Origin: UBA10438 sp040380835
GTDB taxonomy: Bacteria; Bacteroidota; Ignavibacteria; Kapaibacteriales; Kapaibacteriaceae
Assembly: GCA_040380835.1 (NCBI GenBank)
Contig: JBEIIK010000001.1
Span: forward strand, 1-64,000
Length of the DNA stretch: 64,000 nucleotides
Direction: 5' to 3'
Shown here: positions 1 to 9,556 of the stretch, in pieces
Position numbering within the stretch: position 1 is the stretch's first letter
Layout: each line of letters opens with the position of its first letter
Program-made: the position numbers and the translations under genes
The notes under the pieces: generated by a model
The model's database searches: none
Seen by the model: the letters and a program-made list of their open reading frames with translations, nothing else
Told to the model about the DNA's origin: nothing

Positions 1-1
1 C

Positions 2-496
2 AACCGGGGCACCGTCTCCAGCGGCAAGGCCTCTGTTGGCAGTGACTGTCTGCTTATGGCCTATGTCCACGTGGCACATGACTGCGTTGTTGGTGATCAC
101 GTAATCATGGCAAACGGTGTGCAGCTTGGCGGACATGTCGAAGTCGGGGACTGGGCCATTCTTGGCGGGCTCACCGGTGTGCATCAATTCTGTCGCATCG
201 GTGCACATAGCATGGTGGGCGCATGTTCGCGTGTGGTCAAGGATATTCCGCCGTTCACCCTGAGTGGCAAAGAGCCCCTTTCCATCGAGGGGATCAATGC
301 CGTCGGACTTCGCCGGCGGGGTTATAGCGACCAAACCATCCGTGCCATCGATGATTTCTATACGATACTGCTACGTAGCGGTTACAATACATCCGACGGT
401 ATTCGTGCTTATGAGTCAGCCTATCCTGTGATCGATCCGGAGGTTCAACGATGCATCACGTTCATTCGGGAGTCACGCCGCGGGATCTATCGCTGA
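2..496 (+). CDS. lpxA: Acyl-[ACP]-UDP-N-acetylglucosamine O-acyltransferase, 5' truncated by window edge
   Basis: LpxA catalyses the first step of lipid A synthesis, moving a 3-hydroxyacyl chain from ACP to UDP-GlcNAc in the cytoplasm. The visible 164 residues begin in NRGTV, a conserved stretch of the left-handed beta-helix, and contain VHVAHDC with the catalytic-type histidine, then the hexapeptide-repeat segment GGLTGVHQFCRIGAHSMVG. The helical C-terminal part follows (GLRRRGYS, then FIRESRRGIYR), matching the end of known LpxA proteins. The frame is open to the window edge, so the true start lies outside. The downstream gene starts inside its last 46 bases. The presence of lpxA indicates an LPS-bearing outer membrane. 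Confidence 0.95.
   Translation, partial: NRGTVSSGKASVGSDCLLMAYVHVAHDCVVGDHVIMANGVQLGGHVEVGDWAILGGLTGVHQFCRIGAHSMVGACSRVVKDIPPFTLSGKEPLSIEGINAVGLRRRGYSDQTIRAIDDFYTILLRSGYNTSDGIRAYESAYPVIDPEVQRCITFIRESRRGIYR
439..443 (+). promoter_or_regulatory. Shine-Dalgarno GGAGG inside lpxA
   Basis: GGAGG lies seven bases before the ATG at 451. It supports that start even though it places the beginning of the next gene 46 bases inside lpxA. Confidence 0.6.
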
Positions 497-1281
497 ACAT
501 CGTCGTCAAGCGACTGCTGTTTGCCGTAACCGTTATCCTGTGCTCGAATTCAGTCCGTGCCGGCACGGATCCGTTTATTCAGCCCATTGCCAACCCCTTT
601 GAGGGACGCATTCAGATCTTTGCCAGTCCGGATGCCGAAACAATGCGTTTTGACATTGGAGCTTCGCCTGCGATGTTTGCCCGCGATTCAACGGTGACGA
701 TTCGTGCGGATTTCTTTACGCTCTCGCGTATGCGCTCGGCCGAGGCAATGAAGTTCCCGGTGGAGACCATCGACTACTGGTTCGGTCTATCTGCTGCCTG
801 GGCGCCGGAAGAGCTGCCGGTATCCCTACGGATTCGTCTGGCCCATGTCTCGGCACATTATGTCGATGGGACGCGCTGGCCGTTTGCGCCGGATTCAACC
901 GTGCCGGTCTACAGCCGCGAGTTTGTCGAACTGCTGGCTGCTACGTCAGCCGGACCGATGCGCTTCTACGGCGGTCTGTCCTATATCTGGTCGAATCACA
1001 ACCCTGAGTTCTCCCGAGTCATCCCGCAGGTCGGCCTCGAGTATACCAACCGACTTACATCCAGGGTCTCCATGGTGGCCGCATACGATGGTAAGCTCGT
1101 CGGATTTCGAGGAGTCACGCTTCCGCAACACGTTGCCCAGGTCGGACTCACATACCGTTACGGAACAGATTCTGAAGGGGGCTTGATGATCTATCGGTTT
1201 GCCGGACGAAGCATCCATGGAATGTTCGCAAAGGATAGGGATGACTACTGGGCCGTCGGAGTTCGGCTCGGCATGCCTTGA
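451..1281 (+). CDS. Exported envelope protein, possibly DUF1207-like
   Basis: A 276-residue protein of unknown function. After a 17-residue polar leader comes a signal-peptide-like stretch (VVKRLLFAVTVILCSNSVRA), and the mature part is rich in alternating aromatic and beta-type segments, as in an outer-membrane barrel. The segment RLAHVSAHYVDG resembles the HxSSHxGD signature of DUF1207 proteins. That resemblance is my recognition and is not certain. No in-frame ATG, GTG or TTG lies between 451 and the signal peptide, and a GGAGG precedes 451, so the overlap with lpxA seems real. Position just after lpxA fits an envelope role, but no activity can be assigned. Confidence 0.75.
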   Translation: MHHVHSGVTPRDLSLNIVVKRLLFAVTVILCSNSVRAGTDPFIQPIANPFEGRIQIFASPDAETMRFDIGASPAMFARDSTVTIRADFFTLSRMRSAEAMKFPVETIDYWFGLSAAWAPEELPVSLRIRLAHVSAHYVDGTRWPFAPDSTVPVYSREFVELLAATSAGPMRFYGGLSYIWSNHNPEFSRVIPQVGLEYTNRLTSRVSMVAAYDGKLVGFRGVTLPQHVAQVGLTYRYGTDSEGGLMIYRFAGRSIHGMFAKDRDDYWAVGVRLGMP

Positions 1282-1298
1282 TTGGCAGAAGCGATGGC

Positions 1299-1306
1299 TA
1301 TTTTCG
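1299..1306 (+). promoter_or_regulatory. Possible -7 element TATTTTCG before ychF
   Basis: TATTTTCG resembles TAnnTTTG, with one substitution, about 40 bases before the ychF start. It is weak on its own and is listed because similar elements precede other genes in the window. Confidence 0.25.
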
Positions 1307-1347
1307 CCCCTTGACTTTTGATCATCATCCGTTGAAAGACCCTTTTC

Positions 1348-2442
1348 ATGGGAATTGCCTGCGGCATCGTCGGACTGCCCAACGTCGGAAAATCCACCCT
1401 GTTCAATGCGCTGACGTCCAATGAGGCCGAGGCGGCGAATTATCCGTTCTGTACCATCGACCCAAACGTGGGTATCGTCAATGTGCCCGACCCGCGACTG
1501 AAGACGCTTTCCCAGCGCTATGAAACGGACAAGGAAGTACCGACCACTGTCGAGTTCGTGGATATTGCCGGACTTGTCAAGGGGGCTTCTAAGGGCGAAG
1601 GCCTCGGCAATCAGTTCCTGGCCAACATCCGGCAGTGCGATGCTGTTGCGCATGTGGTTCGGTGCTTCGAAGATGACAACGTCGTGCACGTGCACGGCGG
1701 CGTCGATCCGATGCACGATATCGATATCATCGAGACCGAGCTTATTCTCAAGGATGTCGAGTCCGTGGACAAACGCATGGAGTCCGTGAACAAGAAGGTG
1801 CGTGCCAACGACAAGGAAGCCAAGGAAGAATACGAGTTCCTCGGCGCACTCCGCGCTCATCTCGATGGCGGGCGTCCTGCCCGCAGCATGCCTGTTGATG
1901 ACAAACAGCGTGCTATGCTGCGTCCAATGCAGCTTCTGACTGACAAGCCCGTAATGTTTGTCGCCAACACCGACGAAAACGGAGTAAAGTCCGGCAACCG
2001 ATACCTCGATGCCGTGCGTGCACGCGCCGAATCCGAAGGGGCCTTCATGGTCCCTATTTGCGCAAAGATCGAATCTGAGATCGCCTTGCTTGATGACGAC
2101 GACCGCGCGCTGTTTCTTGCCGACCTTGGCATGGCAGAGCCCGGACTTGACCGGGTGATCCGCGAGGCATATCGACTCCTCGGACTCATCACGTTTCTGA
2201 CTGCCGGCAAAAAAGAATGTCGCGCATGGACCGTGCGACAGGGAAGCACTGCTCCACAGGCAGCCGGCGTGATCCACACCGATTTTGAGCGGGGTTTCAT
2301 CCGTGCCGAGGTTATGTCCTATGCCGACTGGGAGCGCCTCGGAGGTGAGCAGTCCGTCAAGGATGCAGGTCTGTATCGTATCGAAGGCAAAGACTACATC
2401 GTCAAGGATGGCGATGTCATGTACTTCCGCTTTAACGTTTAG
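1348..2442 (+). CDS. ychF: Redox-regulated ATPase YchF (Obg-related, ribosome-binding)
   Basis: YchF/OLA1 proteins are ribosome-associated P-loop ATPases linked to translation and stress responses. The 364-residue length is normal for the family. The P-loop GLPNVGKST is at residues 8-16, followed by NYPFCTIDPN and the switch II region DIAGLVKGASKGEGLGNQF. A coiled-coil insertion comes mid-protein and a TGS domain at the C-terminus (from about WTVRQGST to the end). The start is ATG at 1348, 66 bases after the previous gene. The next gene begins 9 bases after the stop, suggesting cotranscription. Confidence 0.97.
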   Translation: MGIACGIVGLPNVGKSTLFNALTSNEAEAANYPFCTIDPNVGIVNVPDPRLKTLSQRYETDKEVPTTVEFVDIAGLVKGASKGEGLGNQFLANIRQCDAVAHVVRCFEDDNVVHVHGGVDPMHDIDIIETELILKDVESVDKRMESVNKKVRANDKEAKEEYEFLGALRAHLDGGRPARSMPVDDKQRAMLRPMQLLTDKPVMFVANTDENGVKSGNRYLDAVRARAESEGAFMVPICAKIESEIALLDDDDRALFLADLGMAEPGLDRVIREAYRLLGLITFLTAGKKECRAWTVRQGSTAPQAAGVIHTDFERGFIRAEVMSYADWERLGGEQSVKDAGLYRIEGKDYIVKDGDVMYFRFNV

Positions 2443-2451
2443 GGGACTTTT

Positions 2452-3144
2452 GTGGCACTACTCGGACATGTAGCGCGACTGACTCTGCCCACGGCTAACG
2501 TTGAAGCAACCATGGACGTTCTGCTCAACGTGGGATTTGATGTCATTTATAACGAGGTTGCTGCGGCGGTGCGCTGCACCGATGGTCAGATTCTGATGCA
2601 GATAGAGTCCGGACGGGCCGGGTCGGTCTCGCTAACCTATCACGCCCCCTCTCTGCAGAGCGTTGGTGATCGCCTGGCGGCTGCCGGTGTTGCCTACACC
2701 GGCACCAAAGCTGAAGCTCTCGTTTTGGAAGGTCCGGGACATCTCACCATTCGTGTGTTGCCGGCAACGGCATCGGATATGCAGGAGCGCAGCGGTGAGG
2801 ACAATCATGTTCTTGGCTATCTCGACGCTATCGTCATCCCGGTGACGGATGTCGCCGCCGCCGCACTTTGGGCTCAGAAATGTGGCTTCTTCATCATCGA
2901 AGCTGCTGACGTCGGAGCTGCAATGGTGGACGTCACGGACGGACTTGTCAAACTGTCCTTCCGTGAGCAGTCCCCACGAGCCCCCTACCTGCATTATACC
3001 GCTGATATCGACCGTGACTGGATCGAGTCAGTAACAGGTTCTCTTGGAGCATCGTGTCGCATTGTAAACGACGGAACTGTCGAGCTGGCACAGATCACAA
3101 TCGCCGATGCCCTGGTTATCATGGTCACGGCAGATGAGTTTTAA
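2452..3144 (+). CDS. Two-domain VOC-like (glyoxalase fold) protein
   Basis: This 230-residue protein starts at GTG 2452. Each half opens with a strand-helix pattern typical of the vicinal oxygen chelate superfamily: HVARLTLPTANVEATMDVLLNVGF near the start and LDAIVIPVTDVAAAALWAQKCGFF around residue 123. The metal-ligand His/Glu positions of true glyoxalases are not obvious, so it may be a binding protein and not an enzyme. It sits between ychF and a HAD phosphatase in a tight same-strand run. Substrate unknown. Confidence 0.7.
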   Translation: MALLGHVARLTLPTANVEATMDVLLNVGFDVIYNEVAAAVRCTDGQILMQIESGRAGSVSLTYHAPSLQSVGDRLAAAGVAYTGTKAEALVLEGPGHLTIRVLPATASDMQERSGEDNHVLGYLDAIVIPVTDVAAAALWAQKCGFFIIEAADVGAAMVDVTDGLVKLSFREQSPRAPYLHYTADIDRDWIESVTGSLGASCRIVNDGTVELAQITIADALVIMVTADEF

Positions 3145-3162
3145 CATTGGGGAGTTGCGCGA

Positions 3163-3825
3163 ATGACGCCATCGCTGGTCCTGTTCGATCTCGACGGAAC
3201 GCTTGTTGATTCGCGTCCGGGCATTGTTCACTCGCTGCGCCTTGCCCTGCAGGGGGCCGGCATTACTCTGCCTGAGGATCACGACTTCACCTGGTGCATC
3301 GGGGCATCGCTGTGGAAGATCTTCGAGCACTATATGCAGACCAACGACCGGCATCGTCTGGAGGGCGCCGTGGCGTCGTACAGGCATATCTACCGAGACG
3401 GCCCTATGTTCGAATATGATATCTATGATGGTGTTGTGCAGTCGCTGAATGACCTCAAGCAGCGGGGCACGCGCATAGTGATCGCCACGGCCAAGGTGCA
3501 CGAGTATGCTCGTGAGATCATAGCCGTTTCCGAGCTGGACGCATGCATCGATCATGTCTATGGTAGCGAACTCGATGGACGCAACGTCGAGAAGCGTGAT
3601 CTGATACGGATGATCCTGCATGAAGAACAGATCGCCGCCGAGCGCACAGTGATGATCGGTGACCGGCACCATGACATTGACGGTGCTCTGGCTAATGGAG
3701 TTGCTGCTATTGGTGTGACTTATGGATACGGGACAGTGGAGGAGCTCTCACATGCTCATGCGTGCGTGGGGCATGCCGGTGATCTGATCTCGGCTATCTC
3801 GTCACTGAACCTTGAATCCCGCTGA
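3163..3825 (+). CDS. HAD-family phosphatase, phosphoglycolate phosphatase-like
   Basis: A 220-residue haloacid-dehalogenase hydrolase of the Gph type. Motif I is LVLFDLDGTLVDS (residues 5-17) with the nucleophile and general-acid aspartates, motif II is IVIATAK (about 106-112), and motifs III/IV are KRDLIRMIL and MIGDRHHDIDGA. The helical cap inserted after motif I suggests small phosphorylated metabolites such as phosphoglycolate or sugar phosphates, which is inference. The gene lies 18 bases after the VOC-like gene and its TGA is directly followed by queG. Confidence 0.88.
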   Translation: MTPSLVLFDLDGTLVDSRPGIVHSLRLALQGAGITLPEDHDFTWCIGASLWKIFEHYMQTNDRHRLEGAVASYRHIYRDGPMFEYDIYDGVVQSLNDLKQRGTRIVIATAKVHEYAREIIAVSELDACIDHVYGSELDGRNVEKRDLIRMILHEEQIAAERTVMIGDRHHDIDGALANGVAAIGVTYGYGTVEELSHAHACVGHAGDLISAISSLNLESR

Positions 3826-3828
3826 TTG

Positions 3829-4755
3829 ATGCTCACAGAGGCAATCAAGCAGGCCGCGCTGCAGATCGGCTTCGATGCCGTTACCGTTGCCCGTGCTGAG
3901 CCCCTTGATCAGGAAATGGTCCGCTACCGCGAGTGGCTCGATCGCGGATACCACGGCAGCATGTCATACATGGAGCGCAATCTTGAATCCCGTCATGATG
4001 TCAGTGACATCGTAGAAGGGGCTCGCAGCGTGGTCGTTGTGGCACGAAACTACTTTACTCCTCATGAGCACGCCACCGGGCATGTCGGCAAGATCGCCCG
4101 CTATGCCTGGGGAGATGACTATCACGTCGTGATTCCTCCCATGCTAGACGAGTTATGCCAGGCAATTGGCACGCTTGCTCCCGGTAGTCGATCCCGTCGC
4201 TACACAGACACCGGTCCTGTTCTGGAAAAGCAATGGGCCGTGCGATCCGGACTGGGCTGGCAGGGAAAAAATGGCAACATTATTCGCCGAGATATTGGCA
4301 GCTGGTTCTTTATTGGCGTCGTGATCACGTCAGCCGATCTTCAGCCGGATGAGCCCATGGATGACTACTGCGGAAGCTGCACAGCCTGCCTGGATGCCTG
4401 CCCGACAAGGGCCATCGTCGAACCTGCCGTGGTTGATGCTACCCGGTGCATCTCCTACTGGACCATTGAGACTAAAGCCGACGTGGAGTTCCCACTGCCG
4501 ATCGCTGAAAATCTTCAAGGCTGGCTCTTCGGCTGTGACGTCTGTCAGGACGTCTGCCCGTGGAATCGCTTCGAGACACCAACCTCCGAAATGCGCTTCC
4601 AACCACGCCTGGCTCAGGTCTGCATCGATCCCGATGAGGTGTTAACTTTGCAGCCCGAGTTGTTCGCCGAACGCTTCCGCCACAGCCCCCTGAAACGTTC
4701 CAAGCTCGGAGGGCTGCAGCGAAATGCAAAAGCGCTGAAGAAGAGTGACAAGTGA
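3829..4755 (+). CDS. queG: Epoxyqueuosine reductase
   Basis: QueG performs the last step of queuosine tRNA modification, reducing epoxyqueuosine with a cobalamin and two [4Fe-4S] clusters. The 308-residue protein shows YTDTGPVLEK with the catalytic aspartate, GLGWQGKNGN, and both ferredoxin-type clusters: CGSCTACLDACPTRAI and CDVCQDVCPWNRF. It is shorter at the C-terminus than E. coli QueG, which has an added HEAT-like region. A TTG at 3826 is directly adjacent, but ATG 3829 was chosen. The gene follows the HAD gene with essentially no spacing. A heptamer tandem repeat straddles its stop codon. Confidence 0.95.
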   Translation: MLTEAIKQAALQIGFDAVTVARAEPLDQEMVRYREWLDRGYHGSMSYMERNLESRHDVSDIVEGARSVVVVARNYFTPHEHATGHVGKIARYAWGDDYHVVIPPMLDELCQAIGTLAPGSRSRRYTDTGPVLEKQWAVRSGLGWQGKNGNIIRRDIGSWFFIGVVITSADLQPDEPMDDYCGSCTACLDACPTRAIVEPAVVDATRCISYWTIETKADVEFPLPIAENLQGWLFGCDVCQDVCPWNRFETPTSEMRFQPRLAQVCIDPDEVLTLQPELFAERFRHSPLKRSKLGGLQRNAKALKKSDK

Positions 4756-4771
4756 CGAGTGACGAGTGACC
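4744..4771 (+). repeat. Four tandem heptamers AGTGAC(A/G/C)
   Basis: AGTGACA, AGTGACG, AGTGACG and AGTGACC run head to tail across the queG stop codon into the queG-trxB spacer. The sequence after it is C/A-rich and semi-repetitive up to trxB. A second heptamer array of different sequence occurs at 33457-33491. Confidence 0.85.
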
Positions 4772-4811
4772 CCACACTTCAAACCCCACACCCCATACCT
4801 CAAACCTTCCA

Positions 4812-5762
4812 ATGCACACCACCATCGCTATCATCGGTTCCGGACCCGCCGGTTTTACCGCCGCTCTTTACGCCAGCCGGGCCAACCTAGCGGTTACGAT
4901 CTTTGAAGGCACGCAGCCTGGCGGTCAGCTTACCATCACCACTGAAGTCGAGAATTATCCGGGCTTTGAACACGGTATCATGGGGCCGGAGCTCATGGAA
5001 GTGTTCCGGAAGCAGGCTCACCGTTTCGGAGCCGTTTCGCGCTACGAGATGATCACGTCGGTGGACTTCTCGGTTCGCCCCTTTGCCCTGACGAATGAAC
5101 GGGGAGAGGTAACCACAGCAGATGCCGTGATCGTGGCCACCGGTGCCACGGCAAAGCTTCTCGGCGCTCCCGGAGAGACCGAATACATGGGATATGGCGT
5201 CAGCGCTTGTGCCACGTGTGACGGATTCTTCTTCCGCGGACAGCGGGTGTTTGTTGTCGGTGGGGGAGACACGGCCATGGAGGAGGCCAACTACCTTACG
5301 CGCTTTGCCGAGTCGGTGACCATCGTCCACCGTCGGGAGGAGTTCCGCGCCTCGAAGATCATGCTCGAGAGGGCTCGCAACAACCCAAAGATCTCGTTCC
5401 TGCTCAATTGCGTCGTTGAAGAATACGTTGGAATTACGACTGATGCAGGCATGAAAAAGCTTACTCACTTGCGCCTACGCGACGTTGTCAGTGGTGATCT
5501 GCGGGATATTGAAGCTGACGGTGCCTTTGTGGCCATCGGTCATCAGCCCAATACGCATCTATTCAGCGGGCTACTGGATATGGACGACGTCGGCTACATC
5601 CAGACCGTCGGTAAGTCCTCCATAACCAACATTTCGGGTGTGTTTGCCTGCGGAGACGCCCAGGATAGCGTGTACCGTCAGGCCATAACGGCAGCGGGAT
5701 CTGGTTGCATGGCGGCTATCGATGCCGAGCGCTGGCTTGAAGCGCAGCATGGTGCTGCATGA
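4812..5762 (+). CDS. trxB: Thioredoxin-disulfide reductase
   Basis: A 316-residue NADPH-dependent flavoprotein that keeps thioredoxin reduced in the cytoplasm. The FAD dinucleotide motif GSGPAGFTAALYASRA is at residues 9-24, the redox-active CATC lies in SACATCDGFF, the NADPH motif is VVGGGDTAMEEA and the C-terminal FAD motif is FACGDAQD. Length and order match low-molecular-weight TrxR. ATG 4812 lies just after the heptamer repeat spacer. The gene is convergent with the minus-strand VWA-OmpA gene, and only 9 bases separate the two stops. Confidence 0.97.
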   Translation: MHTTIAIIGSGPAGFTAALYASRANLAVTIFEGTQPGGQLTITTEVENYPGFEHGIMGPELMEVFRKQAHRFGAVSRYEMITSVDFSVRPFALTNERGEVTTADAVIVATGATAKLLGAPGETEYMGYGVSACATCDGFFFRGQRVFVVGGGDTAMEEANYLTRFAESVTIVHRREEFRASKIMLERARNNPKISFLLNCVVEEYVGITTDAGMKKLTHLRLRDVVSGDLRDIEADGAFVAIGHQPNTHLFSGLLDMDDVGYIQTVGKSSITNISGVFACGDAQDSVYRQAITAAGSGCMAAIDAERWLEAQHGAA

Positions 5763-5771
5763 GGCGCTCGT

Positions 5772-7361
5772 CTAGTCGACGATCGAGTACGAAGGCTTGT
5801 ATTTCTTGATGTCCGCGGCAACGGATCTGGCTTCTGCCAGGCTGGAAAAGCCCCAAAGCTTGACGCGGTATCGCGTCTCTCCGGACTCAAGTATCGGCTC
5901 AAAATATGCGTTCAGCTTCCGGTCTTTCCAGAGCTTCAGACGTAGCATCGCCGTTTGCTCGTCGGCTACCTGTTCGACCGTGATCGTGTGGTTGGCTTTG
6001 CCATCAACGAGCATGCGGGCCTCAACCCGGTTGTTTAGCAGCCGTCTGGTGCCGTCATTCTGGAAATAGTAACGGGGCTTGCGGCTTCCTTCAGAACGCA
6101 GCACGATCTGTGATGTCATGACGCCGTTGGCGATCAAGAACGATCTCACCTGGCGGGCACGCTCGAGGGCACGGGCCTCGCTGTTCGGACCAGCGTCGGA
6201 GCTGACATGGCCCGTGAGCTCAATGCTCATCGCAGGATTCTGAGAAAGCACTTCGCTGATCACAAGGAGTGATTGGTAGTAATCACGAAGGTCCGTGTCG
6301 GTGGTATCACGAAACAGAGCTACGATCGACGGAGACGTCTCGATGGACAAGTCAAGGGGCGTCAGTGAGATCGAGTCCATGATCGGAACTGACGTTGATT
6401 CGTCGTCATATCGCAGCCTAAGCCACGGAGTCTCACAATTGACAAAGTCCTGCACGTCAGCCATGACGGCGATCTGGGTTGACCATTTCTGCGAATAAAG
6501 TATCTCGCGAATGATCTCACCGACGGCATCGGTCTCGTCCTGTTCAAGCGAGTAGATCCGACCGCCGGTGGTTGAAGTTATATAGCGAAGGGGATGACCT
6601 GCGGCCTCTAACCCAATACGGATAACAAAAACAGGGATCTTTGCATCACGTGCAAGGCGCACGACATCCATCGTTGTGCTAAAGGGTGTAGCGTTATCGT
6701 TTGTCGACGTAACGATCACCAGGGCTCGGCGCTCAGCGGCACCGGCCAGAAGCCTGCACGCATTCTGGGTGGCCCCGAACAGAGAAGAAAGCCCGTCAGC
6801 CGGGGGGACGTCCTCGATCTTGAGGACGTTGACCAGATCAGACGGCGGACCCAGCGGCAGGATTGTGCTGAAACCCTGATTGTAGATGCCCATGCCAAAA
6901 AGATCCCCGTCACCAATCCCGGCAAGGCTGCGCTGAAGGCTTAGGGCCACGTCTCGGGTAAGTGTCCCGGAGAGCATCGAATTGTCGCACAGCACATAGA
7001 GACTGACCGAGGCCGGTTTTTCGTCGGGGCGCGCAGCTCGGAGCATGCGCACGGAGTACGATGACGGTGAAGAACCGCGGCACGAAACGTCAGCTGACAA
7101 TGGTATTCTGTCAAGCGAGATCGGCAAGAGATTTCCCTCTGCGTCAAGAGCGATCACCGATGCCGTGACCTGACCGGCCACAGACTCGTCAATGCCCATC
7201 ACGCGCAGCCGAACAGGCTGGATGGACGGATCCGTCTGCATGCCGCGCAAGAAGGAGCTGCGCGATTCCGAACGGGGAAGTCCGGGTCCGGTTGAGATGT
7301 CCTGAGCAACACCGACCGTTGAAACCAGCAGGATTGTCAGCAGGAAAATGATGGGGTGCAT
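5772..7361 (-). CDS. Secreted VWA-OmpA protein with C-terminal SPOR-like tail
   Basis: A 529-residue envelope protein. The order is a signal peptide (MHPIIFLLTILLVSTVGVAQ), a von Willebrand A-like region (VSLYVLCDNSMLSG, later ALVIVTSTND and IPVFVIRIG), and an OmpA peptidoglycan-binding-like domain (SIELTGHVSSD, ALERARQVRSFL, LLNNRVEARM). The last ~45 residues (YRVKLWGFSSLAEARSVAADI) resemble a SPOR repeat. The MIDAS motif is imperfect (DNSML in place of DxSxS). The likely role is anchoring or sensing at the cell wall, inferred from the domains. It lies 8 bases downstream of the clpB-like gene, probably in the same transcript. Confidence 0.85.
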   Translation of the reverse strand: MHPIIFLLTILLVSTVGVAQDISTGPGLPRSESRSSFLRGMQTDPSIQPVRLRVMGIDESVAGQVTASVIALDAEGNLLPISLDRIPLSADVSCRGSSPSSYSVRMLRAARPDEKPASVSLYVLCDNSMLSGTLTRDVALSLQRSLAGIGDGDLFGMGIYNQGFSTILPLGPPSDLVNVLKIEDVPPADGLSSLFGATQNACRLLAGAAERRALVIVTSTNDNATPFSTTMDVVRLARDAKIPVFVIRIGLEAAGHPLRYITSTTGGRIYSLEQDETDAVGEIIREILYSQKWSTQIAVMADVQDFVNCETPWLRLRYDDESTSVPIMDSISLTPLDLSIETSPSIVALFRDTTDTDLRDYYQSLLVISEVLSQNPAMSIELTGHVSSDAGPNSEARALERARQVRSFLIANGVMTSQIVLRSEGSRKPRYYFQNDGTRRLLNNRVEARMLVDGKANHTITVEQVADEQTAMLRLKLWKDRKLNAYFEPILESGETRYRVKLWGFSSLAEARSVAADIKKYKPSYSIVD

Positions 7362-7369
7362 AATGTCCG

Positions 7370-8716
<1,347 letters not shown>

Positions 8717-8863
8717 AGTTTGTGACCGTCTGTTGTGTACATGAACGACCCCCGAAGACGAATCTGGGCCAACTATATGATACTGCAGCATATGTCACGC
8801 CGATGTAGCGATGATCGGCACAGTGCGTATTTTGGTGCGTTCTTTTTCCGAAGGAAGTGCCCC

Positions 8864-9556
8864 ATGGACCCACTGCTGCGATTGGTGATCATCATCGTTC
8901 AGAGCTATCTGATCGGTGCCATACCGTTTGCGCTGATCATCGGAAGGGTGTTCTACGGCGTTGACGTGCGCACCTTGGGCAGCGGTAATCTTGGCAGCAC
9001 CAATGTCTATCGCAACCTTGGCTGGAAGCCCGGAGTTGCCGTGCAGATCCTTGATATTGCCAAGGGGCTTTTACCCGTGCTTCTGGTTGCATCGTTCTTC
9101 GATACACAGATGCCATTTGAGAACCGCACCCCCTTTGAGGATTCGACCGTTGTTCGTCTGATCGCAGGCGTTACGGCCGTGGTCGGACACATGTGGAGCG
9201 TCTTCGCCGGATTTCGTGGTGGCAAGGGGATCAACACATCGATGGGCATGCTCGTGGCCGTGGCTCCGGTAGAACTTGCCATCGCTTTCGGAGTGTTTCT
9301 TCTGCTGATCGGATTCTTTGGATATGTCTCGCTCGGATCAATGGTGGCTGCTATGGTGATACCTGTGACGATGTTCATCCGGCGGAACGTACTGAACGTC
9401 GAGATCGACGGATATCTTACACTGATATGCTTTCTGATCGCCCTGTCTGTGATGGTCCTTTATGCTCACAGGTCAAATCTGCAGCGGCTTGTCGAAGGGA
9501 CCGAACACCGATTCCCGAGGCTGATGGTCCTTCGTCGTAAGCACGAGCATCCATGA
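8864..9556 (+). CDS. plsY: Glycerol-3-phosphate acyltransferase PlsY
   Basis: PlsY is the membrane enzyme that transfers acyl groups from acyl-phosphate to glycerol-3-phosphate, starting phospholipid synthesis. The 230-residue protein has about five to seven hydrophobic segments and the family motifs SYLIGAIPFALIIGR, the loop GSGNLGSTNVYR, and FRGGKGINTSMG. ATG 8864 was chosen because it follows an AAGGAAG ribosome-binding-like sequence and gives the normal N-terminus; the open frame upstream is not conserved-looking. Its stop overlaps the gpsA start by four bases (ATGA), which makes biological sense because GpsA supplies the substrate. Confidence 0.95.
   Translation: MDPLLRLVIIIVQSYLIGAIPFALIIGRVFYGVDVRTLGSGNLGSTNVYRNLGWKPGVAVQILDIAKGLLPVLLVASFFDTQMPFENRTPFEDSTVVRLIAGVTAVVGHMWSVFAGFRGGKGINTSMGMLVAVAPVELAIAFGVFLLLIGFFGYVSLGSMVAAMVIPVTMFIRRNVLNVEIDGYLTLICFLIALSVMVLYAHRSNLQRLVEGTEHRFPRLMVLRRKHEHP

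Noticed and set aside
946..2277. A 443-codon open frame on the minus strand opposite ychF
   Set aside because: It lies entirely across ychF and the end of the upstream gene. Its translation is low-complexity and His-rich with no recognisable family, as expected for a shadow of GC-rich coding sequence.
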